Assembly (NCBI RefSeq): GCF_030272615.1
Contig: NC_081415.1
Coordinates: 423,179,757 to 423,243,756, forward strand
Direction: 5' to 3'
Origin: Cryptomeria japonica
Taxonomy: Eukaryota; Streptophyta; Pinopsida; Cupressales; Cupressaceae
DNA length: 64,000 nt
Shown: one piece after another, positions 34,375-46,981 of the stretch
Layout of the letters: the number at the start of each line of letters is the position of its first letter
How positions within the stretch are numbered: the stretch's first letter is position 1
Notes under the pieces: model-generated
What the model saw: the letters and a program-made list of their open reading frames with translations, nothing else
What the model was told of the DNA's origin: nothing
Database searches by the model: none
Made by a program: the position numbers and the translations under genes

Positions 34375-35772
34375 TGTTGGCATTTTGCATAGAAATTGCA
34401 TTAATGATATGTTGTCATTGATTTCAATTGAACCGGTAATGGTATTAATGTTATTGCTGATATTGTTGTTTTTGATATTGGCTAGTAACCGGTAAGAAGA
34501 CATTTTTGGAAGATCTTGTAAACCGATATGTAAAGTTTGTGAGTTGAACTAGTGAACTAGTGTAAAGGGTTAAACCTTTTTATGTAATGTAACCGGTAAA
34601 CCCTATCAGCTATTAAACCCTAACCGATCAAGTTTGATGGTTTATTATCTGATAAGCAGTAATGATGGAGACACGTATGATCATTGTATGAGGATATGTT
34701 CAAATTGTTTTGGTGCATTTGTTTCTTGTCTAGGGAAGGAGCAAAGTGGATTGCATCTAATGCACAAAACGTGATGAGCTACAAAGTTTGATGAAGCGGT
34801 GATCATGAAGCGGCTATAATTTTCTTGAAGAATGTGAAGAGATTGTCATGATTTCTAATGGTCAAGATTGTACCAACTTGTTTCTAATCTTGATGATGAG
34901 AATTAGGTTTTTGTTATGTTATCGACCTAATTTATTAGTATTTAAGGTCGATGAAGTTGTTTGTAAAGGTTGTTGGCAAGATTGATAGAAACCTATTGAG
35001 TGTGTAGTTGCCTAACCACTGAATGGATTTGCACTTTGAGTGAAGGAAAATTGAAGCTTAGAAGGATCTGATGAAGCAAATGTAGTGCTACTCAGACAAA
35101 TCAAGAAACCTATTGTTTTCTAACAATGACAACGTAAGTGAAATCCCTTAACCGGGTAAGCTCTAACAAGATTGGTTACTCATTAAATCCTCTAACAAGG
35201 TGGTCCATTAGCTTGGATTCTTAAATCCTCCAGCAAGGTTACTCCTAATAGGGTATTGTTCTTTTCATCAAGGCATATTTGTAAATCCATTAACCAGGTG
35301 ATTCCTAACTAGAATTAGTTCTTAACATGACTTATTGGAAAGCTTTAACAGGCTTGGCTCCTAACAGGGTGAACTTTAGAAGAGTTTAGATAACTATCCT
35401 TGTGAGTCTCATCCCACCATAGTTTTTACCTATTTGGGTTTTCCATGTATAAACATTTGTGTCAAGTGGTGAATGCTTTTGTGGTTGTGATCTTATTTGT
35501 TGATTTGGTTAACTTCTGATAAGGCATGTTAAGTAGAAGCATTGAGAGTTGAATATGTTGAGTTATGATTAATCATTGTTGATTCTTACAAGATTGAAGT
35601 TGTTTACTGTTAAAGTTGTCATAACAGTTATATGAATATTGATCTTGATTGAGATATGTTTCCTTTGTTTGACTGAGTTTGAGTTTGGGAACTTTGTATC
35701 TATTTTTCAATATACTGATTCATCCCTCCTCTCAATATTCTACCGAATACTTATTCTTTCATCATACCATCA
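34375..35772 (+). repeat. 3' LTR of copia-1
   Basis: It starts TGTTGGCATTTTGCATAG and ends TACCATCA, 1,398 bp, without the 17-base end duplication seen in the 5' copy. It keeps more accggt words where the 5' LTR has accagt or aactgg, consistent with methylated-C decay. Confidence 0.9.
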
Positions 35773-35777
35773 ATATA

Positions 35778-36783
35778 GGGATTCAAATTGGAGTAGAATG
35801 TGATAATGGACATGTAAGGTTTCAGGTCAAAACCATCACTTTTTCTCATTCTCACAACTTTTTGGACTCTTGGCGCTCTCTTCTACCTCTTTCTCTCTCT
35901 TAGTGAAGCTTTGTCAAATCACTCTCACTTATTTGATATTTTATAGCAATCAATAATCCTCTCACTTTGCAATATTTTCACATCTACCATCTCAAGAGGG
36001 GGTTACAGGCTTTTGGAATGCTCTCTTTATATTTGTCTTTACAATCTTGTCTTTGTGTCTAATATTTAATTTGTGATAGGGATTCTCCTCCATAGAAAGC
36101 TTTGTTTCTATCACATGTCTATTTTTTTTATGTTTTTGTATACTCTAATATTGTCTTGGCTATCTGTGGAGGTGGAAACAACAAAGCAAGGGTTTGACTG
36201 AGAAAAAATCCTATACAACCCTTAACATTTTTATTCTCTCATTATGTGTAGATGAATAGGTTTAACAAATTCAATTATGTTATTTGGGAGGTTCCTGATC
36301 ATTTTTATCTAGAAGACAATGTAGACATGCAAATGTCCTCATAGTGCATTAGAACTTGAGGTTTAGAGAAAATCCGAGTGGTAGTAAAATCTATAATCTT
36401 TATACTTACCATTTCTATAGTTAAGAAACTTTCATCTTACTATATATTCCTGCAATTTAGTAATTTCAATTTATCTGTTTTTTTAAACTTGACATAAATT
36501 AAATCTAGTTGTAGAAACATTCCTTATTGTTTTTCCCATTTGTTTTAGTAACCATTTGAGGTAATTGAGGGCTATTTTCTCTCCGAGATCCCATTGTCTT
36601 GAGAGTAGCAAATCACCTCTTTTACATTTTGGTGAATCTGACATGAACATGTCAAATATTTTTATTCAAAATTTAAATGTTTTTAATAATGCATCTTAAG
36701 GTGAGATTTTGATATGCTAGAGGATGCCTTGGATGTTTTTTTAGAGGCATGTCCTAACAATTTTTTTTTTTGCACAAACTCTT
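35778..36783 (+). other. Leader-like, gene-free stretch right of copia-1
   Basis: No readable gene. A pyrimidine-rich segment (ctcttctacctctttctctctc, about 35,877) and the gypsy coding remnants downstream suggest this is the 5' region of the decayed gypsy element into which copia-1 inserted. That is an inference from order alone. Confidence 0.35.
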
Positions 36784-37760
36784 TTGTTAGAATCTTCTTC
36801 TTCGCAGGACGAGAAGCCCATAAATATGATTGTAGTCTCTGTTTCCCCTAGTAGGTCTAAGCGATTATTAATTCATGTGACTCTGGATAGTCCTTCTCTG
36901 AAGAGAGTTCATTCTATTTGTGGTGTTCCTTTTGAAAACCGTGCACAAGATATTTTTACAAGATATACACAATCTAAGGCTCCCTCTTGTAGAGTGGTAG
37001 CACACACTTATAACACTCAAAGGCATAAGAAAAATGTTGATCAACCTACTTATTTACCATCTACTCAACCTTATCTTCCTCAAGCACCTAAACTGACAGC
37101 CCAACACCAAAGTGAGTATGATCTTATTGAGTAACTTCAGGTTACTCCAACTAAGATCTCACTTTGGAATTTTCTTCAGACTACTATAGTTTACCAAAGC
37201 ATTCTTTAGGATTCATTAGAAAAGATTATCTTCCCTTCTTCTATTAAACCAACAAATGTAAATGTACTGATACATAAAATTTGTATAGATTCACCAAATA
37301 TCTTGTTCTATCCACGTTAACTTTCAGCACCAAAAGTATAAAATCAAGTATATCCTTTAATGATACTTTTTTATATCAATAACATTGGAATTAGGTGTAC
37401 ACTCAATGATACCAACTTGGCACTCAATATTTGTAGCATTGATCTACTACCTAAAATCAAGGTTGATTTGTAGTATTTTGTAGCTTTTACTTTATATATT
37501 TGTGGGTTCTGTGATGTTGGACGACAAGCCTTAGGCATTGTGATTTTTCCTTTAAGGTAAGGACCCACTACCATGTCTACCCTAGTGTATGCTATTCCAG
37601 AGCCTTTACCATATAATATTTTGATGGGGAGACCATGAATTCACATACTAGGAATGGTTACTTATAATCTATATCATTCCATAAATTTTGTTTCTAACAA
37701 TGAGGTACTTACAATTAAGGCTAATCCTAATGCCATCTATGTCAAATGACAATAGCTAGT
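36784..37760 (+). pseudogene. Decayed Ty3/gypsy gag-protease region
   Basis: A 116-codon frame at 36,784-37,134 (LDSPSLKRVHSICGVPF) is followed by stop-ridden sequence. Across frames this reads as a retroviral-type aspartic protease and its flank: GIRCTLNDTNLALNICSID, VGRQALGIV, and the diagnostic LPYNILMGRP.IH (about 37,605-37,645) then LYHSINF. In Ty3/gypsy polyproteins the ILLGRPWIH-type motif closes the protease domain. The catalytic DNGSA-like triad has been lost (NNIGIR at that place). Confidence 0.6.
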
Positions 37761-38046
37761 CAAGCTTTAATTACACCTACTTGTAATGAAAAAAATTGGG
37801 TGAATTATGCAATAGACCAAATAAGAAATCACAAACTAAAATATACTACTAAATTCCAATCATAAACAATCAAAGTATTCTAATAAATTCAACAATAAAG
37901 AACAAAATAATAATAAAAATACTCCAAGTTGAATCCAAGCATGTGACTTCCATTGATTTTATCCTCCTTATTACATATAGCGATAATGACTCTTAGAGTC
38001 ATACATAACGTGCATAGTGATTACATGAATTCAAAGAATGTGGTTG

Positions 38047-38290
38047 CACTAGTAGAAATATGACAAATAAATGACTACGTGACTAAAAATTTTAGTTACA
38101 ACAACTAAAAATGACCAAATTCTAGCCATTTTTTGCAACACAACTATAAATGACTAATTTGGTCATCGGGTAAGAAACACAACTAAATAATTAGTCTCAT
38201 AAATAAAAATAACTAAATAAATGACTATTACTCCTCTATTACAACTAAACATTATAAGAATGCCATATATCTAGCTTTCCCTGAAAACAT
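38047..38290 (+). mobile_element. Candidate CACTA transposon terminus
   Basis: CACTAGTAGAAAT at 38,047 is the classical end of plant CACTA (En/Spm) DNA transposons. Within 200 bp to the right there are repeats of an aactaaaaatgac-like word (aactaaaaatgac, aactataaatgac, aactaaataaatgac) and a palindrome around gtgactaaaaattttagttac, matching the subterminal repeats these elements use for transposase binding. No opposite terminus or transposase was found in the window. Confidence 0.45.
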
Positions 38291-39808
38291 AAGCAACAAC
38301 TTCATAGAAGAGCCATAAAATCATGGCGCTATTAGTAACTCACATAAAAAATGATAGTAGTTTCATAGGAGAATGAGGCGAGTTCATTGAAAGGAACAAC
38401 TATTGCAATCAAGGGCATATCACAAATCTTTGAGAGAACAACGACTAAGGTTAAGAGAGAAAACAATCACAATTGAGAGAAGAGCAATGGTGATAGGGAA
38501 GGCTTTATGAAGATTATAATGCTTATGTACTTTTTTGAGTCGTTTCCCTTATAAAGATTGGTTTTCTTCATGAGAGTAATTTGTTTCCAAAGATTTTCTT
38601 TCATGCAGACCATGATTGAGGATGATGTTTCTTTAATAAATTTTTGAAATTTGAATTGATAGTCAAGATTGATTTGACAACATAAGATCAATGGTAGAGA
38701 ATCAATGAGACAAGGTAGTTTGGAGCTAACTACTCATGTATTTGGATTAATTAGTAAGTTAACCTAGTTGACAAACTTAACTAGTGGAAAGTGATTTCGA
38801 AAATGGTGGACTGATTAACTAGTTAGAAAAAGTGATTGACAAGTAAATGGACAAGTTCGTAGTGGAACTAAAAGGTAGTGGTAGTTATCCATTTTGAACA
38901 TGTGTTGTAGGAAAATGAATGAAATTAGCATTTCACTTAATTTGGAAAAATTTGGTTTTTGAAAATTGAAAGAAATGAAATGAGGGAGAAATGAGATTAA
39001 ATTGAAATGTGAGGAAAATGAAATTAGAGAAATGAAGAAATTTATTTAATTAAGAAGACATAATTAGCTAATTAAATAATTTGAAATAATTATTTAATTA
39101 TGGGAAGAATAATAGAAACTAATTTAATTAAATAATAAAAATCATTTAATTAATATTTGAAGGGAAAAGATTTGAGGATTATTTGATTATGGTTTTAGAG
39201 GAAAATTTGAATTATGAATTTGAAATGAAGGAATAGTGTAAATTTAGAAGAATAAAGTTGTATTAATTAAATAATAAAAATTGTTTAATTAACGAAGAGG
39301 AATAATTAGTAAAGCTAGCCTTTGCAGGCGTAGGATAATTTTAGGTGTCTAAATTTTGCCCCTCTTTGAGATAATGCATTTTCAAGCATTTTTCAAAGAA
39401 AAATAGATAAATTTTTGCCCTAGCATGTCCGAATGGTGACAAGGTAATATGTTGCCCCCTCAAGAAATTGGGCTATTTTTTTTAATTGAAGGACAATTTA
39501 ACAACAATGTGATTAGGAATTCAAATGTGTACTCTGCTAAAAAAATGAGGTTTGTGGTATCAACTTAGGATGCTCAAAAGGTAAAAGGGACCACATCCAA
39601 TGCAACACCAAACCCTAATTAGGGGAATTGAGGCTATAAATAGGAGATTAGAGACTCATTTGGGTTCATTTATGCATCATGAACTTGGTGAATCTTGAGA
39701 GACTAGAGAGTTTTTGAGTGGCTGTTGCAAAGCTATGATAGACATCAGGTGAGAGTTGCATTGAGTGGAGAAAGTTCAAATTTTTGGCAGGGTAGCTAAC
39801 ATAGGCAA
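38291..39808. other. AT-rich stretch with TATA box, no gene
   Basis: No coding region. It contains many ttaattaaataat words (39,050-39,290), a pyrimidine-rich phrase (ttttgcccctctttgag, about 39,354) often seen near gypsy LTR ends, and a TATA box ctataaatag (39,634-39,643) preceded by aaaccctaattaggg. An old LTR is likely, but I could not fix its ends. It is the sequence into which copia-2 inserted. Confidence 0.4.
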
Positions 39809-41016
39809 TGTTGGCCATATGAAGGAATTTATTATGTGTTGCATTAATGTTTTGTCATTGATGTCAGTACCAGCTGTTATGGTTGTTTACCGACTTCTGT
39901 TAGAAGGATTGGATCAGGTAGATTATCAGTTGATTGTCACCGATATGATCTGGATGATGAAACAAGTTTGTATGAATGGTTCATATGCTTCTGAAGTATG
40001 TCTCAGTCAGTTGGTATTGACTTAATGATCAAATGCTATCTTATGTTCTAGTAAGCCTAATTTATAGGTCCAGTAAGGGTTTCACCAACAGAGCTTTATT
40101 GAAGATCTTTGATGTAATGCGTAAGTGGTGTTGGTGCAACTTCTAGAAGGGATTCAGGATGCTGATGGTGATTGTGTTCATGCCTTGACTGATTGGTGTC
40201 ATCTCTTTGGTGTGTGTGGATCTAATTTAGGTCCGGTGCTATCTAGGTTATGGACTAGTTTTCATGTAACATGTTGGTGGATCCTCCGATGCGATTCCAG
40301 GATGTTTTATTGATTGGATGAAGTTTGTTTTTCGTTGGGCCAACATGTGTTATGATTTTATTTCAAGATTATGTAATGGATCTATTGAATTATCATTTGG
40401 GTGGCCGACCTAATTGGTTAGGTCCCGAGTAGGTATAAATATATGTAAGATCTCATTGTAGATCATGGATGGATGGTTGTCATATGTGCAGGGAGTGAAT
40501 AATGTAATAATCATTTGTGCGAAGGATTTGGTCGATCATAGGTGATAGAGTTGGGTTTATGTAAGAGGTTTTAGACCTTTGGTATTGAGCTTAACTGAAA
40601 CTGTAACCTAACATGTTTGATGCTATCACTGGAAGTTATTCTCTTTGGATTGTTGTCCAAATATTTTGAGGTGGTTGACATCTCTGTAGTTAGTGAGACT
40701 CCATTGTGATGAGCAGTGTGCTCTAAGTAGTGTGCTTTCCTACATGTGTAGGTCCCTTTTGTAATCATATACTTTCTGCAGAAGTATCATCTGACTGTGG
40801 GTAGGGTTTCCGATCATGGTTTTTCCCTTTTCGGGTTTTCCACATACAAATCATGGTGTTATGTGTTATTGTTGCATGGTATTGATTCTTTGGTTTTCAA
40901 TTATACATTAATGATTAATCAATTATTCCAGTATAAGCTTTTAAGTGCTTTAATTCACATAATCTGTTAACAACTGATTCACCCCCCCTCTCAGTTGTTC
41001 ATAGGTTATCCTAGCA
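39809..41016 (+). repeat. 5' LTR of copia-2
   Basis: It starts TGTTGGCCAT and ends CCTAGCA, 1,208 bp. A TATA box (ggtataaatatatg) lies at about 40,436. Near the 3' end it shares the phrase cgggttttccacatacaaa with other copia LTRs here. The 86- and 62-codon frames inside are not genes. Confidence 0.8.
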
Positions 41017-41018
41017 AT

Positions 41019-41030
41019 TGGTATCAGAGC
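41019..41030 (+). other. Primer-binding site of copia-2
   Basis: TGGTATCAGAGC, two bases after the LTR, matches initiator methionine tRNA. Confidence 0.9.
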
Positions 41031-41074
41031 TTGGTCCTCTTTTTGCAGAAGCTTAACCACTTGAGGAAGTTCCT

Positions 41075-43538
41075 ATGGCAACTAATAGTTCAATTACTAT
41101 TTTCCAGAAGGATAACCCTAGGCTTGATGGAACAAACTATGGAGTATGGAAGATTCAGATGGAGACTCATTTAAGATGCATTAGAAAGGAAATTTGGGAA
41201 ATAACTTAGAAATGTTACACTCCTCATGATCCGGCATCTAGCAATCCTACATCAACAAACTTGGAAAAGAACATTGCGATTGACTGTAGAGCTAGAGAAG
41301 CCCTCTTAAGTTCCTTATCAGATTAGCAAATCATGGGACTATAAGACAAACCATTGGCAAAAGCTATATGGGACAAGTTGGAGACTCTGAATGAAGGTGA
41401 TCGTACTATTAAAATTGCAAAACTTGAATGTTACCAGGTAAGATATGAAAGTTTGAAGATGGAGGAAGATGAAAGAATTTCTGCATTCATGGAAAGGATA
41501 AATGAAATAGTATTAGGAATTCAGTGTTGTGGTGGACCTCTGAGAGAGGAAGAGATTGTTTCAAAAGTGTTAAGGGTTTTGCCACCAAAGGTAACTGCAA
41601 TTAATGATCTAAGAACCATGCCAAATTCTTCTGTCAATAGAGATACTCTTGTTGGGAAGATATCTACTTTTGAGCTTGAAGAATTTGGTCCTCCAAGAGA
41701 TACAAAGATTGATATTGCATTTAAGGCATCTACATCATCAACTAGCAAGCAAGATTGGAAAGTTTTGTATGCAAAGGAATTGGAAGTGATTAGGAAAGAA
41801 TATGAAGAGATTGAGAAACTTGAAGCCCTATTTTCTAGAAGGATACCTAAAGGTCCGACAAGAAGTAAGTATGAAGGAAAATCTCCTTTCAAATGTTTTG
41901 CATGTAATAAGATAGGTCATTTAACATCTAGATGTCCTGAAAGAAATTCAAAATTGGAAGAAAGAGCAAGAAGATCTTTCAAGCCTAACCCTAAATATCA
42001 GATCAATCATAAGTATAGGAGAAACAAAAACAAATCATGCTACTATGTTTATGAGGAAGGAGTGACTGATGACTCAGAGGAAGAAATGATAGGAGATTCA
42101 ACTAGTGGATCCGACAATGGAAAAGACTTGAGTATTTTATGCTATGAAGGAAGATGATCCGGAACCAGTTATCAAAAATGAGGAAAAGGCCCTTGGAACA
42201 AAAGTTGAAGACAAAGATGAATGGATAATAGAGAGTGGATGTTGTCATCATATGACAGGAGACAAAAGAAATTTTCTAACCCTGCAAGAATTTGATGGTG
42301 GTCAAGTCAGATTTGGTAATAACAAGGCATGCACGATCAAAGGAAGATGAACCATTTCATTGGATGGTAAGTATAACACTGATAGTGTTTATTATTTTGA
42401 AGGTCTGAAGCATAATCTTTTGAGTGTAGGATTGTTGGTAGACATAGGATTTCAATTACAATTCAAGGATGGAAAGTGCAAAATCATTAGCAAATTAGGA
42501 TTGGAGATTGCAACTAGTACACAAACAAAAGGTACCATCTTTCATTTGAACTCCAATGAAAAGACATGTTTGATTACACATATTGATGAAAGTTGGCTAT
42601 GGCATAAGAGGTTGTGTTATATAAATTTTGATTGCATTGTAAAGATAAATTCAACTAAGGAAGTTAGACATTTACCTAAGATTGTGAAGCCTCATAATCC
42701 GGTATGTAAGGAATGTCAAATGGGTAAGCAAATCAGAACTTATTTTAAGAGCATACCTGATAAATCTAATGATATTATTGATTTGATTCATATTGACCTA
42801 TGTGGTCTTGCTAATACAAGAAAATTTCAAGGAGATAGATATTTCATGTTAATCATTGATGACTATTCTAGAATGACGTGGGTTGCTTTTCTAAGGGAGA
42901 AATCTGAAGCCTTTGAGAAATTCAAGATCTTTAAAGCTATGGTTGAGACAGAGATAGGAATGAAAATCAAGTGTCTAAGATCAGATCAAGGTGGTGAATT
43001 TACATCTAGTGAATTCAACAGTTATTGTGAGAAAAATGGCATTAGGAGACAGTTATCTACACCCCAGACACCTTAGCAGAATGACATAGTTGAAAGAAAG
43101 AACAGATCATTTTGGATGCATCCAGAAGCATGACGATGGAAGTTAATTTGACTCATATCTACTGGAGAGAAGCAGTAAGTACAATGGTTTATACATTCAA
43201 TAGATTTCATATCAAAGGAGATAGCGGTAAGAGACCTTATGAATTATGGTTTGGTCATTCCCCTACTTTTAAGTATTTTAGAATCTTTGGAAGTAAGTGT
43301 TATATCAAAAAAGATGATTCCATTGGAAAGTTCGACCCTAGATGTGATGAAGGAATATTTCTTAGTTATTCAACTAAAACCAAAGCATATAGATATTATA
43401 ACAAAAGATTGCAGAGAATTATGGAGAGCGCTAATGTAAAAGTGGATGAGAAGTACAAAGACCAAGCTAAATCTTATGACAGTGAACCGATAGTGGAAAT
43501 GATCATAACTTATCAGGTAATGCCTATATTGGATAGAA
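41075..43538 (+). pseudogene. copia-2 gag-protease-integrase, broken and truncated
   Basis: Gag starts at the ATG 41,075 (DNPRLDGTNYGVWKIQM), has stops at about 41,207, 41,324 and 41,342, then runs open for 267 codons to the knuckle CFACNKIGHLTSRCP (about 41,897). After a shift near 42,140 come the protease motif IIESGCCHHMTGD (Asp to Glu in the DSG triad), GLKHNLLSVGLLVD, the integrase zinc region (WHKRLCY, CKECQMGKQ) and core (IHIDLCGLANTR, IIDDYSRMTWV, DQGGEFTS). A stop at about 43,075 and a shift near 43,110 precede the last part (GYSTKTKAYR-type sequence), which ends where copia-3 begins. Sequence is close to copia-3. Confidence 0.85.
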
Positions 43539-44599
43539 TGTTAGGTCCTGGAGAGAACTAAGAGGGGGGGGGGTCAATCAGTTGTCCAATAAATTCAACC
43601 AAAATTAACTTAACCAAAACTTAATGCTTAATACCGATAAACCAAACTTTATGCCGATAAAGTCTTAATAGTTAATTGCAGTACCAATAAAGATTAATGC
43701 ACGAAATAGAAAGACAATAACATCCACAACACATAACACAATTATTTGTATGTGGAAACCCTGTAAGGGGAGAAACCACGGTGGGAAGCCTTACCCACAA
43801 TCAAATGATACTACTGTAGATAGTATGCATGTACAATATGGATTCTGCACATGCAGAAAGGCCAGCTGCCTCAAGCTCACTACTGAATCACAAAATGAGA
43901 GTCACACTGACTACAATTGGATGGATAAATCCAATGATAATGTACTGCATAAAATAGCATCTTCATATGTTGGATTCAGTACTAGTTTAGTTTTGATTGC
44001 CTCCACAAGATCCTTCCTTCAACCTTCAAATGATGTCTGAGTGTATAGCTCTTCTTATTTTCCCATATACCTTTTTGCAATCCTTTTCACACTCACACTT
44101 CAATCTCACAAATGAGATCTTACATTTATACCATAACCTAAGACCAATTGAATAGGTCAGCTCACTAAAAGATATTACAATAAAATCAATTACAAGTAAA
44201 TCAATATCTGATGCATGATGTCGACTCAATGCATTTACAATAATAATAAATCATCTCCATAACATGCCATGCTGATTTGGAATATATATGTCTGCCAGTG
44301 CTTATCCTGGACCTATTTGCCGGTAACAACAAATATGCAAACCCGAATAAACAATTAACCATATCACCAAAACCAAGTGATTGAATAATGTCTTCAACAT
44401 AACCAAGTAGTCTCCAAGTCATTCCAAGTGTCAGTGAACAATATAATCTACTGGTGAACCAAATACCGGTGACTGTGCATAAGTCTCTGACTTGCTGGTG
44501 AACATAACCAAAATCTCCAAGTGCTGATAAGTGTTGAGAAGTGATGACAAGTGTTGACATCAATGACAAAACCATATCAACATATCCAAAATGCCAACA
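43539..44599 (-). repeat. 3' LTR of copia-3
   Basis: Read on the minus strand it starts TGTTGGCATTTTGG (at 44,599) and ends CCTAACA (at 43,539), 1,061 bp. A TATA-like ggtataaatg lies near 44,130. The run of ten G at about 43,564-43,573 (plus strand) lies just inside its end. Confidence 0.85.
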
Positions 44600-44812
44600 A
44601 TCTCCCCCTTTGGCATTGATAGCAACACAAGATGGAAACATCATCAAAGTACCAAAACAGAAATGCCAAAAACCAAAAACCAACAATCTCCCAAAGACAT
44701 CATTAACCAGAAACAAAAAATACATAATATCTCTCACCCTAGGAATAATCTCTCCCAAAAGAAAAAGATAATGTGTTTTTCCACATCAATCTCCCCCCTT
44801 TTGACATCAAAT
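44600..44812 (-). other. Polypurine tracts of copia-3
   Basis: On the minus strand caaagggggaga at about 44,602-44,613 adjoins the LTR, and a second tract (aaaaggggggagat) lies near 44,790-44,803. This is the same two-tract layout as copia-1. Confidence 0.75.
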
Positions 44813-44950
44813 GCCAAAGAAATACAAAACCAAATACAAAATACCAACTTATTATACCAACTACTCCCCCTGAGAAGTAGCTCTCCTCATCAAAGCTAGA
44901 ATAAAAGACTTCTCTGTTAATTCTGGTGGTTGATGAAAAACATCAACTAT

Positions 44951-45316
44951 CTAAGTCTCTACTGGTGGGGGTAGGACTCCAAGTTCCTCTCTGAGATACT
45001 CAAATATTTCCTTAGGCAAAGACTTTGTTAAAATATCTGCAATCTGCTCTTTAGTATTTACATAAACCAATTTCACTTCTTTTGCTTCAAACATTCTCCT
45101 TTAGAAAGTTCAGTTTGATAGAAACATGTTTAGTTTTAGAGTGAAGTACCGGGTTCTTTGATATATCAATTTCTGATGTATTATCACAATAAATAGTTAT
45201 AGGTTTCTTGCAATTTACCTTTATGTTCTTCAACATTTGCTTGATCCATAATACCTGTGTAAAATTAGTTGCTGCTGCAAAATATTCTGATTTTGCTGTT
45301 GATAGACTTGTACAAT
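44951..45316 (-). pseudogene. copia-3 RNase H C-terminus
   Basis: This minus-strand frame continues the RNase H from the right side of gypsy-1 (SCTSLSTAKSEYFAAAT), then gives TIYCDNTSEIDISKNPVLH and SKTKHVSIKLNFLKENV. After a short disturbance it gives ADILTKSLPKEIFEYLR, ending at the stop 44,951-44,953. The LPKE/F..LR ending is the usual end of copia pol. Confidence 0.85.
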
Positions 45317-46902
45317 TGGTGCAGGAGCACCCTTTCAAGCTCTCCCTCCTTCTTGTTTTGTTGGTGTTATGCTTCTTATGAAGCCATTGTACATAAAATA
45401 ATGAGCCATGTGCTCATAGGTCCTAGGTAGGGTCCTAGTGGAGATCTTAGGGGTCATAAGTCAAGATTGTGATTTTCTTGAAAATGGAGGGTATGTGTGT
45501 CTTTGAGGTGTTTAGGGGTCCTTTATAACATGGTGGTGTCCTTAGGTTGGCCCAATGTGGGTCTAGGAGTCATGAAAAGCAACATTGGGAAAGTTGCTCA
45601 AAAGTTGTAAAAGATGCATGACAACTTTTAAAAGTTGTCAAGCAACTTTTCCACCATGATGTCAAATTCTTTAGGTTAGCATGGAAAACCCTAGTATGGG
45701 CACACAAAATGAGGTATGGGTAGTATAAGTATTTCCAAACTCTAAGTTAATGGGTTGGATGTCAGACATTGTACGACCCTAGCAAAAGGACTAGACTGAG
45801 ACTGTAAAACTGTTACCAGTCAGTTTGAATGAAGCAACCAAGCAAGTTAATGGATTGAGATACATCCAAAACTATGTGGAGTGTCTTTCATGGTGTAAAT
45901 AATTTCATTTCAAGCAATTATTTTAGGTGTTTATTTGTAGATTGAGTGTGTTTGTAAATAGTTTGTAAATTGTCTTCTTACTCTCTAGTTTTGGATAGGA
46001 TTGTGTAAATGGCTGCATAACTCCATTCCCCATTGTGGAACCACCATGAAACCATGGGGAATGAGAGTGCAGACCTTGTACCATACTGAAAAAACAAGTA
46101 GGGCCCTTGAAAATGTAGGGAGGCCATCAAGAGACCCAATCCTAGGTGAGACTGAATAGTGCTCGGCTAGGAGAGGTTAAGTTGCAGAGGTCTTGGAGAG
46201 CAAGGTTGGATAGAGAAAAGTACACCCTTTGGAGGAGGTGTAGAGGAGTGTTTGAAGAATCATTGGTGTGAAGGAGGAGCCTCCACCAATCCAGACAAAG
46301 TGGCTAAAACACAAAATAGTCACTATGACCCAGGTAGACCATAAAACCCTTAAAAACCCCAAAATTCACCCAAGGCACTGTACGACCACTTGGAGGCGCA
46401 AAACCTAGAAAATCCTTGAGCCCTTGCCAATTTAATGATAGTCTATTTTGGGAGTTTGGGTTGTGTATGCATCGTTTGTGAGAGAAAGCCCTAAATGACC
46501 GGGTAGGAGGCCTAATTGGTCCTAATCCTTGTAGCCCTATTTTGTAAGCAAAAACACAAAATAGTGAAATCGATAGAAAAGATGAAGGTAGCAACTTCTT
46601 GGGGGCACATGGAGGGATGTAAAACATGGTTTAAGACCTGATTTAACCTTGCTAAGACCCTGGAAGGTGTGGAACAAGCCTTAGCCCTTATTAGCCATAG
46701 CAAGGGATTTTGAGTCTCATGAGTAGATGAGACCTTAGGAGCAGCATAGAAACTCATTGGTGGGTGGATTGGGCAAGGTCAGGGGATTTCTCAAGCAAGG
46801 GAGGTCCTAGAGACCATATGGTGTGGAGAGAACACCAGGCGATCCCAGGGAAGGATCCAGGAGCATAGACTAGGCTAGTCTATCACAAGGACCAACCCAT
46901 TA
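45317..46902 (+). repeat. 5' LTR of gypsy-1
   Basis: It starts TGGTGCAGGAGCACC and ends AACCCATTA, where the 3' copy has AACCCATCA, so the terminal C has become T. A TATA-like agtataagtatttcc lies near 45,722. A minus-strand open frame of about 107 codons is in its second half. Confidence 0.88.
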
Positions 46903-46905
46903 GAT

Positions 46906-46916
46906 TGGTATCAGAG
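46906..46916 (+). other. Primer-binding site of gypsy-1
   Basis: TGGTATCAGAG, three bases after the LTR, matches initiator methionine tRNA, as in many plant chromoviruses. Confidence 0.85.
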
Positions 46917-46981
46917 AAAGTTAAAGACTTGGAGGACTATGTATGTCTCTATATACTGGTGAATCGGTAGGGGAGAGAAGA

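Larger units (their letters stand above)
28466..35772 (+). mobile_element. copia-1: full-length Ty1/copia retrotransposon
   Basis: This 7.3-kb element has two LTRs, a primer-binding site, a gag-pol region in the order gag, protease, integrase, RT, RNase H, and a polypurine tract. ATATA is found immediately outside both ends (28,461-28,465 and 35,773-35,777). The LTRs differ by scattered substitutions and by two short indels, and gag-pol has many stops, so it is an old, inactive copy. Both LTRs hold repeats of aaatcctc/taacaagg type words in their R-U5 part. Confidence 0.9.
39809..43538 (+). mobile_element. copia-2: left part of a Ty1/copia element, entered by copia-3
   Basis: The 5' LTR, primer site, gag, protease and integrase parts are present and are cut at 43,538 by the end of copia-3, which lies in the opposite sense. 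GGCAA (39,804-39,808) precedes the LTR and should recur beyond the missing 3' LTR. RT, RNase H and the 3' LTR are expected outside the window on the right. Confidence 0.85.

Noticed and set aside
39765-40313. 86- and 62-codon frames as genes
   Set aside because: Both lie across or within the copia-2 LTR and have no recognisable content.
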